A DNA stretch of 57,748 bases from Flavobacterium tegetincola DSM 22377 (GTDB lineage: Bacteria; Bacteroidota; Bacteroidia; Flavobacteriales; Flavobacteriaceae): assembly GCF_000425485.1 (NCBI RefSeq), contig NZ_KE384388.1, positions 137,182 through 194,929 on the forward strand. The letters are read 5' to 3'. A program made the translations under genes and the position numbers. Positions 8,552 to 17,828 of this stretch are shown here, one piece after another. Position 1 is the stretch's first letter, and each line of letters begins with the position of its first letter. The notes beneath the pieces were generated by a model. The model worked only from the letters and a program-made list of their open reading frames with translations. It was not told the DNA's origin and searched no databases.

Positions 8552-9304
8552 TTAAAATTGCTTATTCACAATAGTAGAAGAAGCTTGGTCCACACTCATA
8601 ACCACTAAATCAGCAATATTCACATGATAAGGTCGTGAAATCACAAAGTGAATGATATCTGCAATATCTTCCGGTTGCAAAGGTTTGAAACCTTTGTAAA
8701 CTTGACCTGCTCGTTCAGAATCGCCTTTAAAGCGAACTTCTGAAAATTCCGTTTCCACCATTCCCGGATGAATCGCACCCACACGAATTCCAGTGCCATT
8801 CAAATCCATTCGCATACCTTGATTTATAGCATCAACAGCATGTTTTGTGGCACAATACACATTGCCTTTTGGATATACTTCTTTCGCAGCCGTCGAGCCA
8901 ATATTGATAATATGTCCACTTTTTCGCTCCAACATTTGCGGAATTACCGCTTTGGAAACATATAACAATCCTTTAATATTAATATCAATCATCGCATCCC
9001 AATCTTCCGTCGAACCGTCCTGAATCGTATCCATTCCATGAGCATTTCCCGCATTATTGATTAAAATATCAATTTGCGAAAAAGTTTCTGGTAAGGATTT
9101 CATACTTTCCAAAAGCATATTCTGATTTCTGACGTCAAACTGCAACGAATGCACTTCCGTAAATGCACTCAACTCTTTTTCTAATTCCTGCAAACGGTCG
9201 TGCCGTCTTCCGCAAAGAATAATTCTATAGTTATTTTGTGCTAAAATTCGGGCAGTTGCACGACCAATTCCACTTGTCGCACCGGTAATTAAAACTGTTT
9301 TCAT
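8552..9304 (-). CDS. Short-chain dehydrogenase/reductase (YdfG-like)
   Basis: The 250-residue protein is a classical SDR. It has the cofactor loop TGATSGIG at 7-14, NNAG at 83-86 and the catalytic Ser137, Tyr150 and Lys154 (YCATK). CGRR at 31-34 places basic residues where NADP(H)-preferring members bind the 2'-phosphate. Length and the PEDIADIIHFV tail resemble the YdfG group, which oxidises 3-hydroxy acids such as serine and 3-hydroxypropionate. The precise substrate cannot be read from sequence. It is a cytoplasmic single gene flanked on both sides by the CCTGYAAGG palindrome. Confidence 0.88.
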   Translation of the reverse strand: MKTVLITGATSGIGRATARILAQNNYRIILCGRRHDRLQELEKELSAFTEVHSLQFDVRNQNMLLESMKSLPETFSQIDILINNAGNAHGMDTIQDGSTEDWDAMIDINIKGLLYVSKAVIPQMLERKSGHIINIGSTAAKEVYPKGNVYCATKHAVDAINQGMRMDLNGTGIRVGAIHPGMVETEFSEVRFKGDSERAGQVYKGFKPLQPEDIADIIHFVISRPYHVNIADLVVMSVDQASSTIVNKQF

Positions 9305-9326
9305 TTTAAATATTTATTGTTTTTCT

Positions 9327-9353
9327 CCTGCAAGGTTTTCAAAACCTTGTAGG
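9327..9353. repeat. CCTGYAAGG interspersed palindrome, copy 2
   Basis: CCTGCAAGGTTTT and its near-complement form a 27-base palindrome in the gap between the SDR gene and the lipoprotein gene. It is the best-preserved of three copies. Confidence 0.8.
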
Positions 9354-9417
9354 TGTTTTTATTTTTTGTTATAAGTCTTAAAAAGAATTTTTTATGAAAT
9401 AGGCTTTCTGTAATCAA

Positions 9418-10119
9418 CTACGAAATCCAAGTTTCTTCCATTTTAATAATTCTCCATTTTCTGTTTACATTCTTGATGAATACTTTACCTCCATATCCAC
9501 ATAATCTACCGCAAAGAAAAGCAACATCTAAAACTCCATTTTCTCTTTTTTTATCAAATTTTATTCCTGAAACAGTCAATATTCCTGAAAAGTTAAAATT
9601 ATATTTTACTTCAAAAATGTTTTTTTTATCAAATTCATTTATGTTTTTGAGTTTAAATTTTCCATTCAACGTTATTTGTTCAAATTTTAAAACATAGGGT
9701 TTTCTTTTGTCGACTGTTAGCCTTTCCTGTAAAGTGTCTTTGGTGAAATAACTGTCTTTTATTATCGCATCTTCTAATTCAAAAGGTAAAATTTTAGGGT
9801 CAAAAGCAATAATAATTTCTGAAGTATCTTTTTCTATTTCTTTAAGTTTGCTTTTCCAATCTTTAAATTTTTGAATTTCCACAAGTGTTGCTTTTGTTGT
9901 ATCCGTTCTTACATAATTCCCATTCTTGTCAAAAATAAGTTGTCCATACTTTGGAGGAGGATTGTGATATACTCGTATATCAACACAATACGAATCAACA
10001 ATAGCGGGCAAAATTTCAGATAAAACCTTTTCATTTAGCCCCATATCATCTATATTTTTTCTACAACCAGAAAAAATGATAATTAGTAGTATTGATAAAA
10101 TTTTATAAAATTTACTCAT
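9418..10119 (-). CDS. Hypothetical lipoprotein
   Basis: The 233-residue protein has a basic N-terminus, a hydrophobic core and a lipobox FSGC with Cys19. The mature region is beta-rich with many charged residues and ends in a KVFIKNVNRKWRIIKMEETWIS segment (split here as KVFIKNVNRKWRI and KMEETWIS) like those of small secreted proteins of the NTF2-like or DUF type. I do not recognise a family. It is AT-rich even for this genome and lies between palindromic repeats, which suggests an accessory gene. Confidence 0.65.
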   Translation of the reverse strand: MSKFYKILSILLIIIFSGCRKNIDDMGLNEKVLSEILPAIVDSYCVDIRVYHNPPPKYGQLIFDKNGNYVRTDTTKATLVEIQKFKDWKSKLKEIEKDTSEIIIAFDPKILPFELEDAIIKDSYFTKDTLQERLTVDKRKPYVLKFEQITLNGKFKLKNINEFDKKNIFEVKYNFNFSGILTVSGIKFDKKRENGVLDVAFLCGRLCGYGGKVFIKNVNRKWRIIKMEETWIS

Positions 10120-10167
10120 TTAAAATTTAAGACTATTTCGATTAAAAAGTATATTTATTAAATCATA

Positions 10168-10196
10168 CCTACAAGGTCGAAAAAAGACCTTGCAGG
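10168..10196. repeat. CCTGYAAGG interspersed palindrome, copy 3
   Basis: CCTACAAGGTC, a short A-rich loop and GACCTTGCAGG form a palindrome upstream of the lipoprotein gene. It is related to the copies at 8474 and 9327. Confidence 0.75.
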
Positions 10197-10245
10197 AATA
10201 ATTTTAATCTGCGAAAATTCGTGATAATCTGTGTAAAAAATCTAA

Positions 10246-11112
10246 TTAAGCAATCCGATGTCCCATACTTTCACTCCAAATCGCAAACCAATCTTCTTGT
10301 TCCAAAACCATTTCTGTTGCTTTATGAATATTCTGCAAACGACCTGTGTTTACTGTTCCAGCAAGCGGAATAATATTCGCTGGATGTTTTAAAATCCAAG
10401 CTAACAAAATCATGTCGCTTCCCACTTCATATTTCTCTACCAAACGGGCCAACAATTTTTTCAAATCTCGAGTCTGTTTTGTGTCTTCTCTAAAAACAGT
10501 TCCCAATGGATTCCAGGCCATCGGTTGAATGCCTTGAATTTGCATATAATCCAAACTTCCGTCTGTCATCGCTTCAAAATGAGTAGCCGAAAACTGTATT
10601 TGATTGTAATTTACTTCAACTTTAGAACGTAATAATTCCGTTTGGGAAGTAGTAAAATTCGAAACACCAAAATCCAAAATTTTCCCCTCTTTTTTTAATT
10701 GAGTTACTGCTTCAGCCACTCCGTCAACGTGCATTAATGGATTTGGTCGGTGAATTAATAACGCATCTAGATAATCAGTTTGTAAATTTTTCAACGAAGC
10801 ATCAACCGATTGAATCATGCTTTCTTTTGAAGATTCGTATTGTTTGACTTGCGTCGAATTTGGAGCCGGCTTAATCATCCCGCATTTTGAAATCAGTTGG
10901 ATTTTTTCGCGGCTGATTTTACTTGTTTTGAATGCTTTTCCAAAGTCGGTTTCTGTGGTGTAATCGCCATAAATCGCAGCGTGGTCAAACGTGGTAATTT
11001 TATTTTCAACACAAACGTTGATGATGTTTGCCATTTCAGAAGTAGAAAGTTTTTTGTCCCAACTTCCCCAATTCATAGTTCCTGCAATAATGCGTGAAAA
11101 TCTTGAGTTCAT
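10246..11112 (-). CDS. Aldo/keto reductase (YdhF-like)
   Basis: The 288-residue protein has the aldo/keto reductase signature. An early FDHAAIYGDY carries the catalytic Asp and Tyr, ISKCGM the active-site Lys, and LLIHRPNPL the conserved His. FGVSNFT and the late IIPLAGTVNTGRL cofactor segment follow. Length and motif wording match the YdhF-type oxidoreductases, NADPH-dependent reductases of aldehydes or ketones in the cytoplasm. The physiological substrate is unknown. It is a single gene, divergent from the Bat operon with a 259-base gap in which I see no clear promoter. Confidence 0.9.
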   Translation of the reverse strand: MNSRFSRIIAGTMNWGSWDKKLSTSEMANIINVCVENKITTFDHAAIYGDYTTETDFGKAFKTSKISREKIQLISKCGMIKPAPNSTQVKQYESSKESMIQSVDASLKNLQTDYLDALLIHRPNPLMHVDGVAEAVTQLKKEGKILDFGVSNFTTSQTELLRSKVEVNYNQIQFSATHFEAMTDGSLDYMQIQGIQPMAWNPLGTVFREDTKQTRDLKKLLARLVEKYEVGSDMILLAWILKHPANIIPLAGTVNTGRLQNIHKATEMVLEQEDWFAIWSESMGHRIA

Positions 11113-11371
11113 AAGTATTTGTTTTATTTTTTACATGTACAGGTTATCGCTTCATTTACAACGTTTTTCCAATATTCAAAGGAAATTTATCGCGATTTCC
11201 CACTATCTTTTTTAAAGTTCTTAAATTTATAAAAACAAAATCACAATACACACTTAAAGGCCGATGTTTGTTGCAAGTTTTAACCAATTATTAACATCGA
11301 ACTCCTAAAAATTTTTTCAATTTGCGTCGTAATATTCATACACTGAAAGTTACCCTAACAATATAGATACG

Positions 11372-12376
11372 ATGGAAGAAAATACGACTACGTTAGACAT
11401 TAGAGCAATTAATGAAAAGATAGAACGCGAAAGTGCATTTATCGACTTGCTGAACATGGAAATGAACAAAGTCATTGTGGGTCAAAAACACATGATTGAA
11501 CGATTACTTATTGGACTTTTAGGTCAAGGACATATCTTACTTGAAGGTGTTCCGGGATTGGCAAAGACGTTAGCAATTAACACGTTATCTCAAGCAATTG
11601 ACGCTTCATTCAGCAGAATCCAATTTACACCTGATTTACTTCCAGCCGATGTTGTTGGAACAATGATTTACAATATAAAAGCCAACGAATTTTCGATTAA
11701 GAAAGGACCTATTTTTGCCAATTTCGTTTTAGCAGATGAGATTAATCGTGCTCCAGCAAAAGTGCAATCCGCTTTATTAGAAGCGATGCAGGAAAAGCAA
11801 GTCACTATTGGCGACACAACATTTAAGTTAGACCGTCCGTTTTTAGTTTTGGCTACGCAAAATCCAATCGAGCAAGAAGGAACTTATCCGTTGCCAGAAG
11901 CTCAAGTCGACCGTTTTATGTTGAAAACGGTAATCGATTATCCAAAAATGGAAGACGAAAGAATGGTGGTGCGTCAAAATTTAAAAGGTGCTTTCGAAAA
12001 AGTAAATGCGGTAATTTCTGTAGAACAAATTGTTCGTGCTCAAGCAGCCGTTCGTGAGGTGTATATGGATGAAAAAATTGAGAAATACATTCTGGATATT
12101 ATTTTCGCAACGCGTTATCCAGAACAATATAAATTGGAAAGCCTGAAACCCTTAATCAGTTTTGGAGCTTCGCCACGTGGAAGTATCAATTTGGCTACAG
12201 CCGCAAAATGTTATGCATTCATCAAACGTCGAGGTTATGTAATTCCAGAAGATGTTCGAGCGGTAGTTCACGATGTTTTACGTCACAGAATAGGAATTAC
12301 CTATGAAGCAGAAGCTGAAAACATCACTTCAATGGATATCATTAATAAGATCATCAACGAAATTGAAGTTCCCTAA
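11372..12376 (+). CDS. MoxR-family AAA+ ATPase
   Basis: The 334-residue protein has Walker A GVPGLAKT at 59-66, Walker B FVLADEINR near 120, and the MoxR-specific ATQNPIEQEGTYPLPEAQ segment followed by VDRF. MoxR ATPases act as chaperones that mature or activate partners containing VWA domains. It is the first gene of an eight-gene plus-strand run with DUF58 and Bat proteins, so the BatA/BatB VWA proteins and the DUF58 protein are its natural clients. It is cytoplasmic and full length. Confidence 0.95.
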   Translation: MEENTTTLDIRAINEKIERESAFIDLLNMEMNKVIVGQKHMIERLLIGLLGQGHILLEGVPGLAKTLAINTLSQAIDASFSRIQFTPDLLPADVVGTMIYNIKANEFSIKKGPIFANFVLADEINRAPAKVQSALLEAMQEKQVTIGDTTFKLDRPFLVLATQNPIEQEGTYPLPEAQVDRFMLKTVIDYPKMEDERMVVRQNLKGAFEKVNAVISVEQIVRAQAAVREVYMDEKIEKYILDIIFATRYPEQYKLESLKPLISFGASPRGSINLATAAKCYAFIKRRGYVIPEDVRAVVHDVLRHRIGITYEAEAENITSMDIINKIINEIEVP

Positions 12377-12454
12377 AAATTTTTGATTTCTGATTTTTGA
12401 TTCTAGAACCATTCTGAAATCATAAATCGTAAACCATAAATCGAAAATCAAAAG

Positions 12455-13318
12455 ATGGAAACAAAAGACCTGTTAAAAAAAGTACGAAAAATCGAAATCA
12501 AAACCCGAAGATTGAGCAATCACATCTTTTCGGGAGAATACCATACGTCGTTTAAAGGACGAGGAATGACTTTTTCGGAAGTGCGACAATACCAATATGG
12601 CGACGACATTCGAGCCATTGATTGGAATGTAACGGCTCGTTATAATGAAGCACACGTCAAAGTTTTTGAGGAAGAACGCGAGTTGACCATGATGTTGATG
12701 GTGGATATTAGTGGCTCTTCTGAATTTGGAACGAAAAATGCGTTAAAAGAAGATATTGTAACGGAAATTGCTGCAACAATGGCTTTTTCTGCTACGCAAA
12801 ATAACGACAAGATTGGATTGATTTTATTTTCAGACCAAATTGAACTCTACATTCCACCGAAAAAAGGAAAATCACACGTGTTGCGAATCATTCGGGAATT
12901 AATTGAATTTCAACCCAAAAGCAATAAAACCGATGTCGCTCAAGCCTTGAAGTTTTTGTCAAGTACACAAAAAAAGAAGGCAATTGTATTTTTGATTTCT
13001 GATTTTATGGCAGAAGATTATGAGCATACGTTGAAAATTGCTTCTAAAAAACACGACATTATTGGTATTCGCGTATACGACGTTCGTGAAGAATCAATTC
13101 CAAATTTGGGTGTTGTTCCCATGCTCGATGTAGAAACGGGAAAAGTGGAATTAATAAACACCGGCTCAAAACAAGTCCGACTGAATTATGAAAAGCACTA
13201 CCACGAGAAAGTCAAATATTTCAAAGAAACCTTTAGTAAATGTGGTGCTGGTGCAGTAAGTTCTAGGGTGGATGAAAGTTATGTAACTAAATTATTAGGA
13301 TATTTTAAATCGCGTTAA
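12455..13318 (+). CDS. DUF58 domain protein
   Basis: The 287-residue protein carries the DUF58 core: GRGMTFSEVRQYQYGDD followed by IRAIDWNVTAR, then a VWA-like fold beginning MLMVDISGSS, a MIDAS-type DxSxS sequence. DUF58 proteins are standard partners of MoxR ATPases and sit upstream of Bat genes in Bacteroidota. It is soluble, with no membrane segment. The gap to moxR is 78 bases of simple repeats related to tttttgatt / aatcaaaa, which may form weak hairpins; the next gene follows after 26 bases. Confidence 0.93.
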   Translation: METKDLLKKVRKIEIKTRRLSNHIFSGEYHTSFKGRGMTFSEVRQYQYGDDIRAIDWNVTARYNEAHVKVFEEERELTMMLMVDISGSSEFGTKNALKEDIVTEIAATMAFSATQNNDKIGLILFSDQIELYIPPKKGKSHVLRIIRELIEFQPKSNKTDVAQALKFLSSTQKKKAIVFLISDFMAEDYEHTLKIASKKHDIIGIRVYDVREESIPNLGVVPMLDVETGKVELINTGSKQVRLNYEKHYHEKVKYFKETFSKCGAGAVSSRVDESYVTKLLGYFKSR

Positions 13319-13344
13319 TCCAGCGAAACACTATTTTTAAATAG

Positions 13345-14967
13345 ATGAAAATCAAATTATATATTTTATTATTGCTTTGTACCAATGCGCTTTTTGCACA
13401 AAAAGTGACAACTTCCATTGATACTACTCAAAACAAAATTGGAGCGCAATTCAATCTGACGTTGAAGGCCGAAGTGGATACAGCGACACAAGTAACTTTT
13501 CCTGCTGCAAAAAATTTCGGTTTTTTGGAAGTAATTCGGTCGTATCAGATTGATACAATTAAAAATGGCGGTCGATACGAATTGATCAAAAAATACGGAT
13601 TGACACAGTTTGATTCGGGTAAATATACCATTCCGTCCTTGAAAGTGTTGTTTGGCAAAAACGTTTTGTTTTCTGATTCTTTATCAGTTACAGTTCAAAA
13701 TGTTGCGGTTGATACGTTGAAACAGAAGATGTACGAAATCAAACCGATTGCAAAAGCAGAAAGTTCTTCGTCATGGATTTGGAAATGGATTCTTGGATTC
13801 TTACTGATTGTTGGAATTGCTGCATTGATTTATTTTCTAATGAAAAAATTTCAGAAGAAGAAAATGGAAGCCGTTGTGTACAAATCTCCAATTGAGAAAG
13901 CAACCAATTTGCTTAATAATTTGGAACAAAGAGAATTGTGGCAAAAAGGAGCGGTTAAAGAATATTACAGCGAATTAACGGACATTGCTAGAAATTATAT
14001 TGAAGAAGCTATTGAAATTCCTGCGATGGAAAGCACTACTTCAGAATTAATCGAAGCTTTGCGCAAAGCTTCGATGAAAAAGAAAATGAAGCTTTCGCCT
14101 GAAATTTTGGAAAATCTAGAACGTGTTCTGAAACAAGCGGATTTAGTAAAATTTGCCAAATCAAAGCCACTGGATTTTGAAATTGCAGAAGATAAAAAGA
14201 AAATTGAAAAAACGATTCTCACGCTAGACAACGCTATTCCAGAAGTGGTAGAAGACGAAGGTGATATTTTAAACGAAGCCCAACGTCAGAAATTAATCAA
14301 ACAGAAATTACGCAAGAAAAAAATGACGCGCATTATTCTTTCCATAGTAGCGGTTATTGTATTGCTTTTTGGAACAGCCGTTTTCTTCATTGCTACCAAA
14401 GGATTTGCTTACTTACAAGACAATATTCTTGGTCATCCGACTAAAGAATTAGCAGAAGGCGAATGGGTTACAAGTGAATATGGCGATCCAGGAATTCGCA
14501 TTGAAACACCTAAAGTTTTGCAGCGCGTGGATGTTAAAAAGACATTGCCCAAAGAAGCATTTGCTATTATAAAGGACATGCAAACCTTTAGTTATGGAAG
14601 TTTGATGAGTAATTTCTCGGTATCCATTTCTACTTTGCAATACAAAAAAGAAACGCAAATCGATTTGAAAACAACGGTTGAAGCCGTAGTGCAGATCTTT
14701 GAATCTCAAGGAGCTAAAAATATTATTGGCGACCAGGGCGAATTTACAACGCCTGAAGGAATTAGTGGTGTTAAGGGATATGGAACTTTCACTATTCTAA
14801 ATCCAATAGATAAGAAAAGCTACGAAATGTATTATGAAACAATAGTTTTTGCACAAGACGGCGGATTACAGCAAATTAATATTGTTCAGAAACAAGGAGA
14901 TAAATATGCAAAAGAAATTTCGGAACGCGTTTTAAACTCGGTTGAACTTAAAAGAGATAACAAATGA
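13345..14967 (+). CDS. BatD-like / DUF4381-like membrane protein of the Bat operon
   Basis: A signal peptide (1-18) leads to a BatD-like beta domain (about 20-125), a transmembrane helix (about 145-166) and a charged helical cytoplasmic part. The KEYYSELTDIARNYIE segment there resembles DUF4381 and the C-terminal domain of the later BatD. A second transmembrane helix (about 328-350) precedes a C-terminal domain of about 190 residues that I do not recognise. The stop overlaps the batA start by four bases (ATGA), so translation is probably coupled. It occupies the position of the unnamed protein found in many flavobacterial Bat operons and looks like a fusion of DUF4381-type and extra C-terminal modules. 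Confidence 0.8.
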   Translation: MKIKLYILLLLCTNALFAQKVTTSIDTTQNKIGAQFNLTLKAEVDTATQVTFPAAKNFGFLEVIRSYQIDTIKNGGRYELIKKYGLTQFDSGKYTIPSLKVLFGKNVLFSDSLSVTVQNVAVDTLKQKMYEIKPIAKAESSSSWIWKWILGFLLIVGIAALIYFLMKKFQKKKMEAVVYKSPIEKATNLLNNLEQRELWQKGAVKEYYSELTDIARNYIEEAIEIPAMESTTSELIEALRKASMKKKMKLSPEILENLERVLKQADLVKFAKSKPLDFEIAEDKKKIEKTILTLDNAIPEVVEDEGDILNEAQRQKLIKQKLRKKKMTRIILSIVAVIVLLFGTAVFFIATKGFAYLQDNILGHPTKELAEGEWVTSEYGDPGIRIETPKVLQRVDVKKTLPKEAFAIIKDMQTFSYGSLMSNFSVSISTLQYKKETQIDLKTTVEAVVQIFESQGAKNIIGDQGEFTTPEGISGVKGYGTFTILNPIDKKSYEMYYETIVFAQDGGLQQINIVQKQGDKYAKEISERVLNSVELKRDNK

Positions 14968-15968
14968 TGACAAATGTAACTTTTTTAAATCCCGGTTTCT
15001 TTTGGTTGTTTTTAGTAATTCCCATTGCGATTGCTTGGTATTTTTGGACGCGAAACAACCAATCGGCAACGTTGAAAATGAGTTCGCTAAAAGGTTTTTC
15101 AAACTCTAAATCCATGTTGGGAAAATTAAAGCCAATGTTGTTCGTCATGCGAATTTTAGCTTTGTCGGCTTTGATTGTAGCGATGGCTCGACCAAGAACG
15201 GTTGATATCAGCAGTCAAACTAAAACCACAAAAGGAATTGATATTGTTTTGGCCATTGACGTTTCAAGTAGTATGTTAGCTAAAGATTTAAAGCCAAACC
15301 GAATGGAGGCGTTGAAAGAAGTGGCTTCCAATTTTGTGGAATCCCGACCAAACGACCGTATAGGATTGGTTTTATATGCAGGTGAAAGTTATACTAAAGT
15401 GCCTGTAACGAGTGATAAATCGGTAGTAGTGGATGGTTTAAAAGGGATCAAATTTGATAATGTGTTGCAAGACGGAACGGCAATTGGAACTGGATTGGCA
15501 ACGGCCATAAACCGTTTGAAAGACAGTAAAGCCAAAAGTAAAGTGATTATTTTGCTTACTGATGGTGTGAATAACTCGGGAACCATTGAACCAGAAACGG
15601 CTTCAGATATTGCAAAAGAATTTGGGATAAAAGTTTATACCATCGGTTTAGGAAGTAATGGAATGGCTCAATATCCGTATTCCATCGCGGCAAATGGCGA
15701 TTTTATTTTCAGAATGATGAAAGTGGAAATAGACGAACAATTGATGAAAAACATTGCTAAAAATACAGGTGGAAAATACTTTAGAGCAAGTTCAAATTCA
15801 AAATTGGAAACCATTTATAACGAAATCAATAAATTGGAAACCACAGAAATCGAAGAATTGAAATTCTACGATTACGATGAAAAATACCGACCGTTTTTGA
15901 TTTTCGCAGGACTATTATTGTTGCTCGAAGTAGGATTAAGAAATACAGTTTACAGAAGTTTTATTTAA
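14964..15968 (+). CDS. batA: BatA, VWA-domain membrane protein
   Basis: The 334-residue protein has an N-terminal hydrophobic segment (about 10-27), a second (about 58-75), and a VWA domain with MIDAS DVSSS at 99-103. A C-terminal transmembrane helix lies near 312-328. This is the BatA arrangement: a metal-binding VWA domain held at the inner membrane. Bat proteins were named for Bacteroides aerotolerance and are tied to oxidative and envelope stress, but the mechanism is unsettled. The paralogue BatB follows after 22 bases. Confidence 0.92.
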   Translation: MMTNVTFLNPGFFWLFLVIPIAIAWYFWTRNNQSATLKMSSLKGFSNSKSMLGKLKPMLFVMRILALSALIVAMARPRTVDISSQTKTTKGIDIVLAIDVSSSMLAKDLKPNRMEALKEVASNFVESRPNDRIGLVLYAGESYTKVPVTSDKSVVVDGLKGIKFDNVLQDGTAIGTGLATAINRLKDSKAKSKVIILLTDGVNNSGTIEPETASDIAKEFGIKVYTIGLGSNGMAQYPYSIAANGDFIFRMMKVEIDEQLMKNIAKNTGGKYFRASSNSKLETIYNEINKLETTEIEELKFYDYDEKYRPFLIFAGLLLLLEVGLRNTVYRSFI

Positions 15969-15990
15969 AATTTCGATTAGTAAAAACACA

Positions 15991-17034
15991 ATGGAATTAG
16001 ACGAAAAAAAATATTTATACCTTTTGATTATGCTACCAATTTTGGTAGTAATTTTCTTGTATAATTTGTATTGGAAAAGGAAAAAACAACGCGAGTTTGG
16101 CGAAATAGCGTTATTCAAACAATTGACACCAGAGCGATCATTGTTCAAATCAGTTTTGAAATTCGTGATTTTACTGTTGGCTTTCGCTTGTTTGATTATC
16201 GCTTTGGTCAATCCGAAAATCGGAACCAAATCGGAAACGGTACAAAGGGAAGGAATTGACATTGTTTTTGCGGTTGACGTTTCTAAAAGTATGCTTGCAG
16301 AAGACATCGCACCGAACCGTTTGGACAAAACCAAGCAGATTATTTCGCAAATTATCAATGAATTGGGAGCGGATCGAATTGGCGTTGTGGCATATGCCGG
16401 AAGTGCTTTTCCCGTTTTGCCTTTGACAACCGATTATGGTGTAGCCAAAATGTTTGTGCAAAGTATGAATCCAGGAATGGTTTCCTCTCAAGGAACTTCA
16501 TTGGAAGATGCCATCAGAATTTCAGAAAGCTATTTTGATGAAGACAGTAAAACGAGCAAATTGGTCATTTTAATTTCAGATGGAGAAGATCATTCTGAAG
16601 GAGCCAAAACTTCAGCAGAAGAAGCAGTGAAAGCGGGTTTGAAAATACTAACAATTGGTGTTGGAACTGAAAAAGGAGGTCCAATTCCGCTGAAAAGAAA
16701 TGGCGTTGTGGAACGTTTTCAGCGCGACCGTCAAAATGAAGTGGTGATTACCAAACTAAATGCAGCCAATTTGCAAGAAATTGCCAAAGCAACAAAAGGG
16801 AAATACATCAATGGCAGAAGTACCAAAGAAGTGGTTGATTTTGTTAAAAATGCGTTGGAAAACATTGAAAAAACGGAATTTGAATCAACGCAATTTACCG
16901 ACTTTAATTCGCAATTTCAGTGGTTTTTAGGTTTTGGTATGTTGTTGCTTTTTGCAGATATTTTCTTGTTGGAAAAGAAAACAAGCTGGTTGAGAAAGAT
17001 GAATTTATTTAACGAAGAAAAAACTAAAAACTAA
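15991..17034 (+). CDS. batB: BatB, VWA-domain membrane protein
   Basis: The 347-residue protein has transmembrane helices at about 7-27 and 55-73, a VWA domain with MIDAS DVSKS at 96-100 and a C-terminal helix near 307-325. It parallels BatA in domain order, and together they probably form a complex driven by the MoxR ATPase. The stop is followed by a short actaaaa repeat and the batC start nine bases on. The VWA metal-site residues seem intact. Confidence 0.92.
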   Translation: MELDEKKYLYLLIMLPILVVIFLYNLYWKRKKQREFGEIALFKQLTPERSLFKSVLKFVILLLAFACLIIALVNPKIGTKSETVQREGIDIVFAVDVSKSMLAEDIAPNRLDKTKQIISQIINELGADRIGVVAYAGSAFPVLPLTTDYGVAKMFVQSMNPGMVSSQGTSLEDAIRISESYFDEDSKTSKLVILISDGEDHSEGAKTSAEEAVKAGLKILTIGVGTEKGGPIPLKRNGVVERFQRDRQNEVVITKLNAANLQEIAKATKGKYINGRSTKEVVDFVKNALENIEKTEFESTQFTDFNSQFQWFLGFGMLLLFADIFLLEKKTSWLRKMNLFNEEKTKN

Positions 17035-17042
17035 AAACTAAA

Positions 17043-17795
17043 ATGATGACTTATAAAAGTATAGTTGTAGTCGTGGTAGTTCTTTTTTCTTTGGTAGTGA
17101 AAGCACAGGAAAAGGATAAGAATTTGCCAGAAGGAAATACCGCCTTTACAGAAAAAAATTATGGGGATGCAGAAACCAATTACCGTATTTCGGCGTCTAA
17201 ATTTCCAAAAAAAGCAGATGCGTATTACAATTTAGGTAACACGATCTATACCATAAATCAGCCTGCTGAAGCAAAATTTGCTTATGAAAATGCCATTAAT
17301 AATGCTACGACAAGGACGGCCAAACATAAGGCTTTCCATAATCTTGGTAATGTTTTGATGAAGGAGAAAAATTATCAAGCAGCGGTTGGAATTTACAAAC
17401 AAGCATTGATCAACAATCCTGCGGATGAAGAAACGAGATATAATTTTGCTTTGGCAAAGAAGATGTTGAAAGAAAATCCGCCAAAAGACGACAAGAAAAA
17501 CGATAAGGAAAAAGACGAGAAGAAGGAGCAAGACAAAAAAGAAAAAGAAGACAAAAAAGACGGCGACAAAGATAAGAACGACAATAAAGGCGATAAAGAC
17601 AAAGATAAAAAAGACGAAGGTAAAAATGAGAAAGACGACAAAGGCGACGGAAAAAAGCCAAAAGAAAGTCAGATTTCCAAGCAACGCCTCCAGAATTTGC
17701 TTGACGCGGTAAATAATGATGAGAAAAAAGTGCAAGAAAAAGTGAATGCACAAAAGGTAAAAGGAAAACCCGTAGAAACCGATAAAGATTGGTAA
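17043..17795 (+). CDS. batC: BatC, TPR protein with a highly charged tail
   Basis: A signal peptide (about 1-21) is followed by TPR repeats (about 25-140), with ADAYYNLGNTIY and KAFHNLGNVLM as recognisable helices. A run of almost only K, D, E, N and G covers about 145-215, and a final helical segment begins QISKQRLQNLLDAV. The TPR part places it as BatC, a periplasmic protein-binding partner of BatA/BatB. The low-complexity stretch is probably disordered. Its repetitive A/G-rich coding strand produces long antisense frames that are not genes. Confidence 0.9.
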   Translation: MMTYKSIVVVVVVLFSLVVKAQEKDKNLPEGNTAFTEKNYGDAETNYRISASKFPKKADAYYNLGNTIYTINQPAEAKFAYENAINNATTRTAKHKAFHNLGNVLMKEKNYQAAVGIYKQALINNPADEETRYNFALAKKMLKENPPKDDKKNDKEKDEKKEQDKKEKEDKKDGDKDKNDNKGDKDKDKKDEGKNEKDDKGDGKKPKESQISKQRLQNLLDAVNNDEKKVQEKVNAQKVKGKPVETDKDW

Positions 17796-17828
17796 GCAAA
17801 TTGTAATTACAAAAATATAAGTCAGAAA

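Noticed and set aside
17232..17799. Several long minus-strand frames
   Set aside because: They are antisense to the low-complexity tail of batC and consist of runs of F, S and L.
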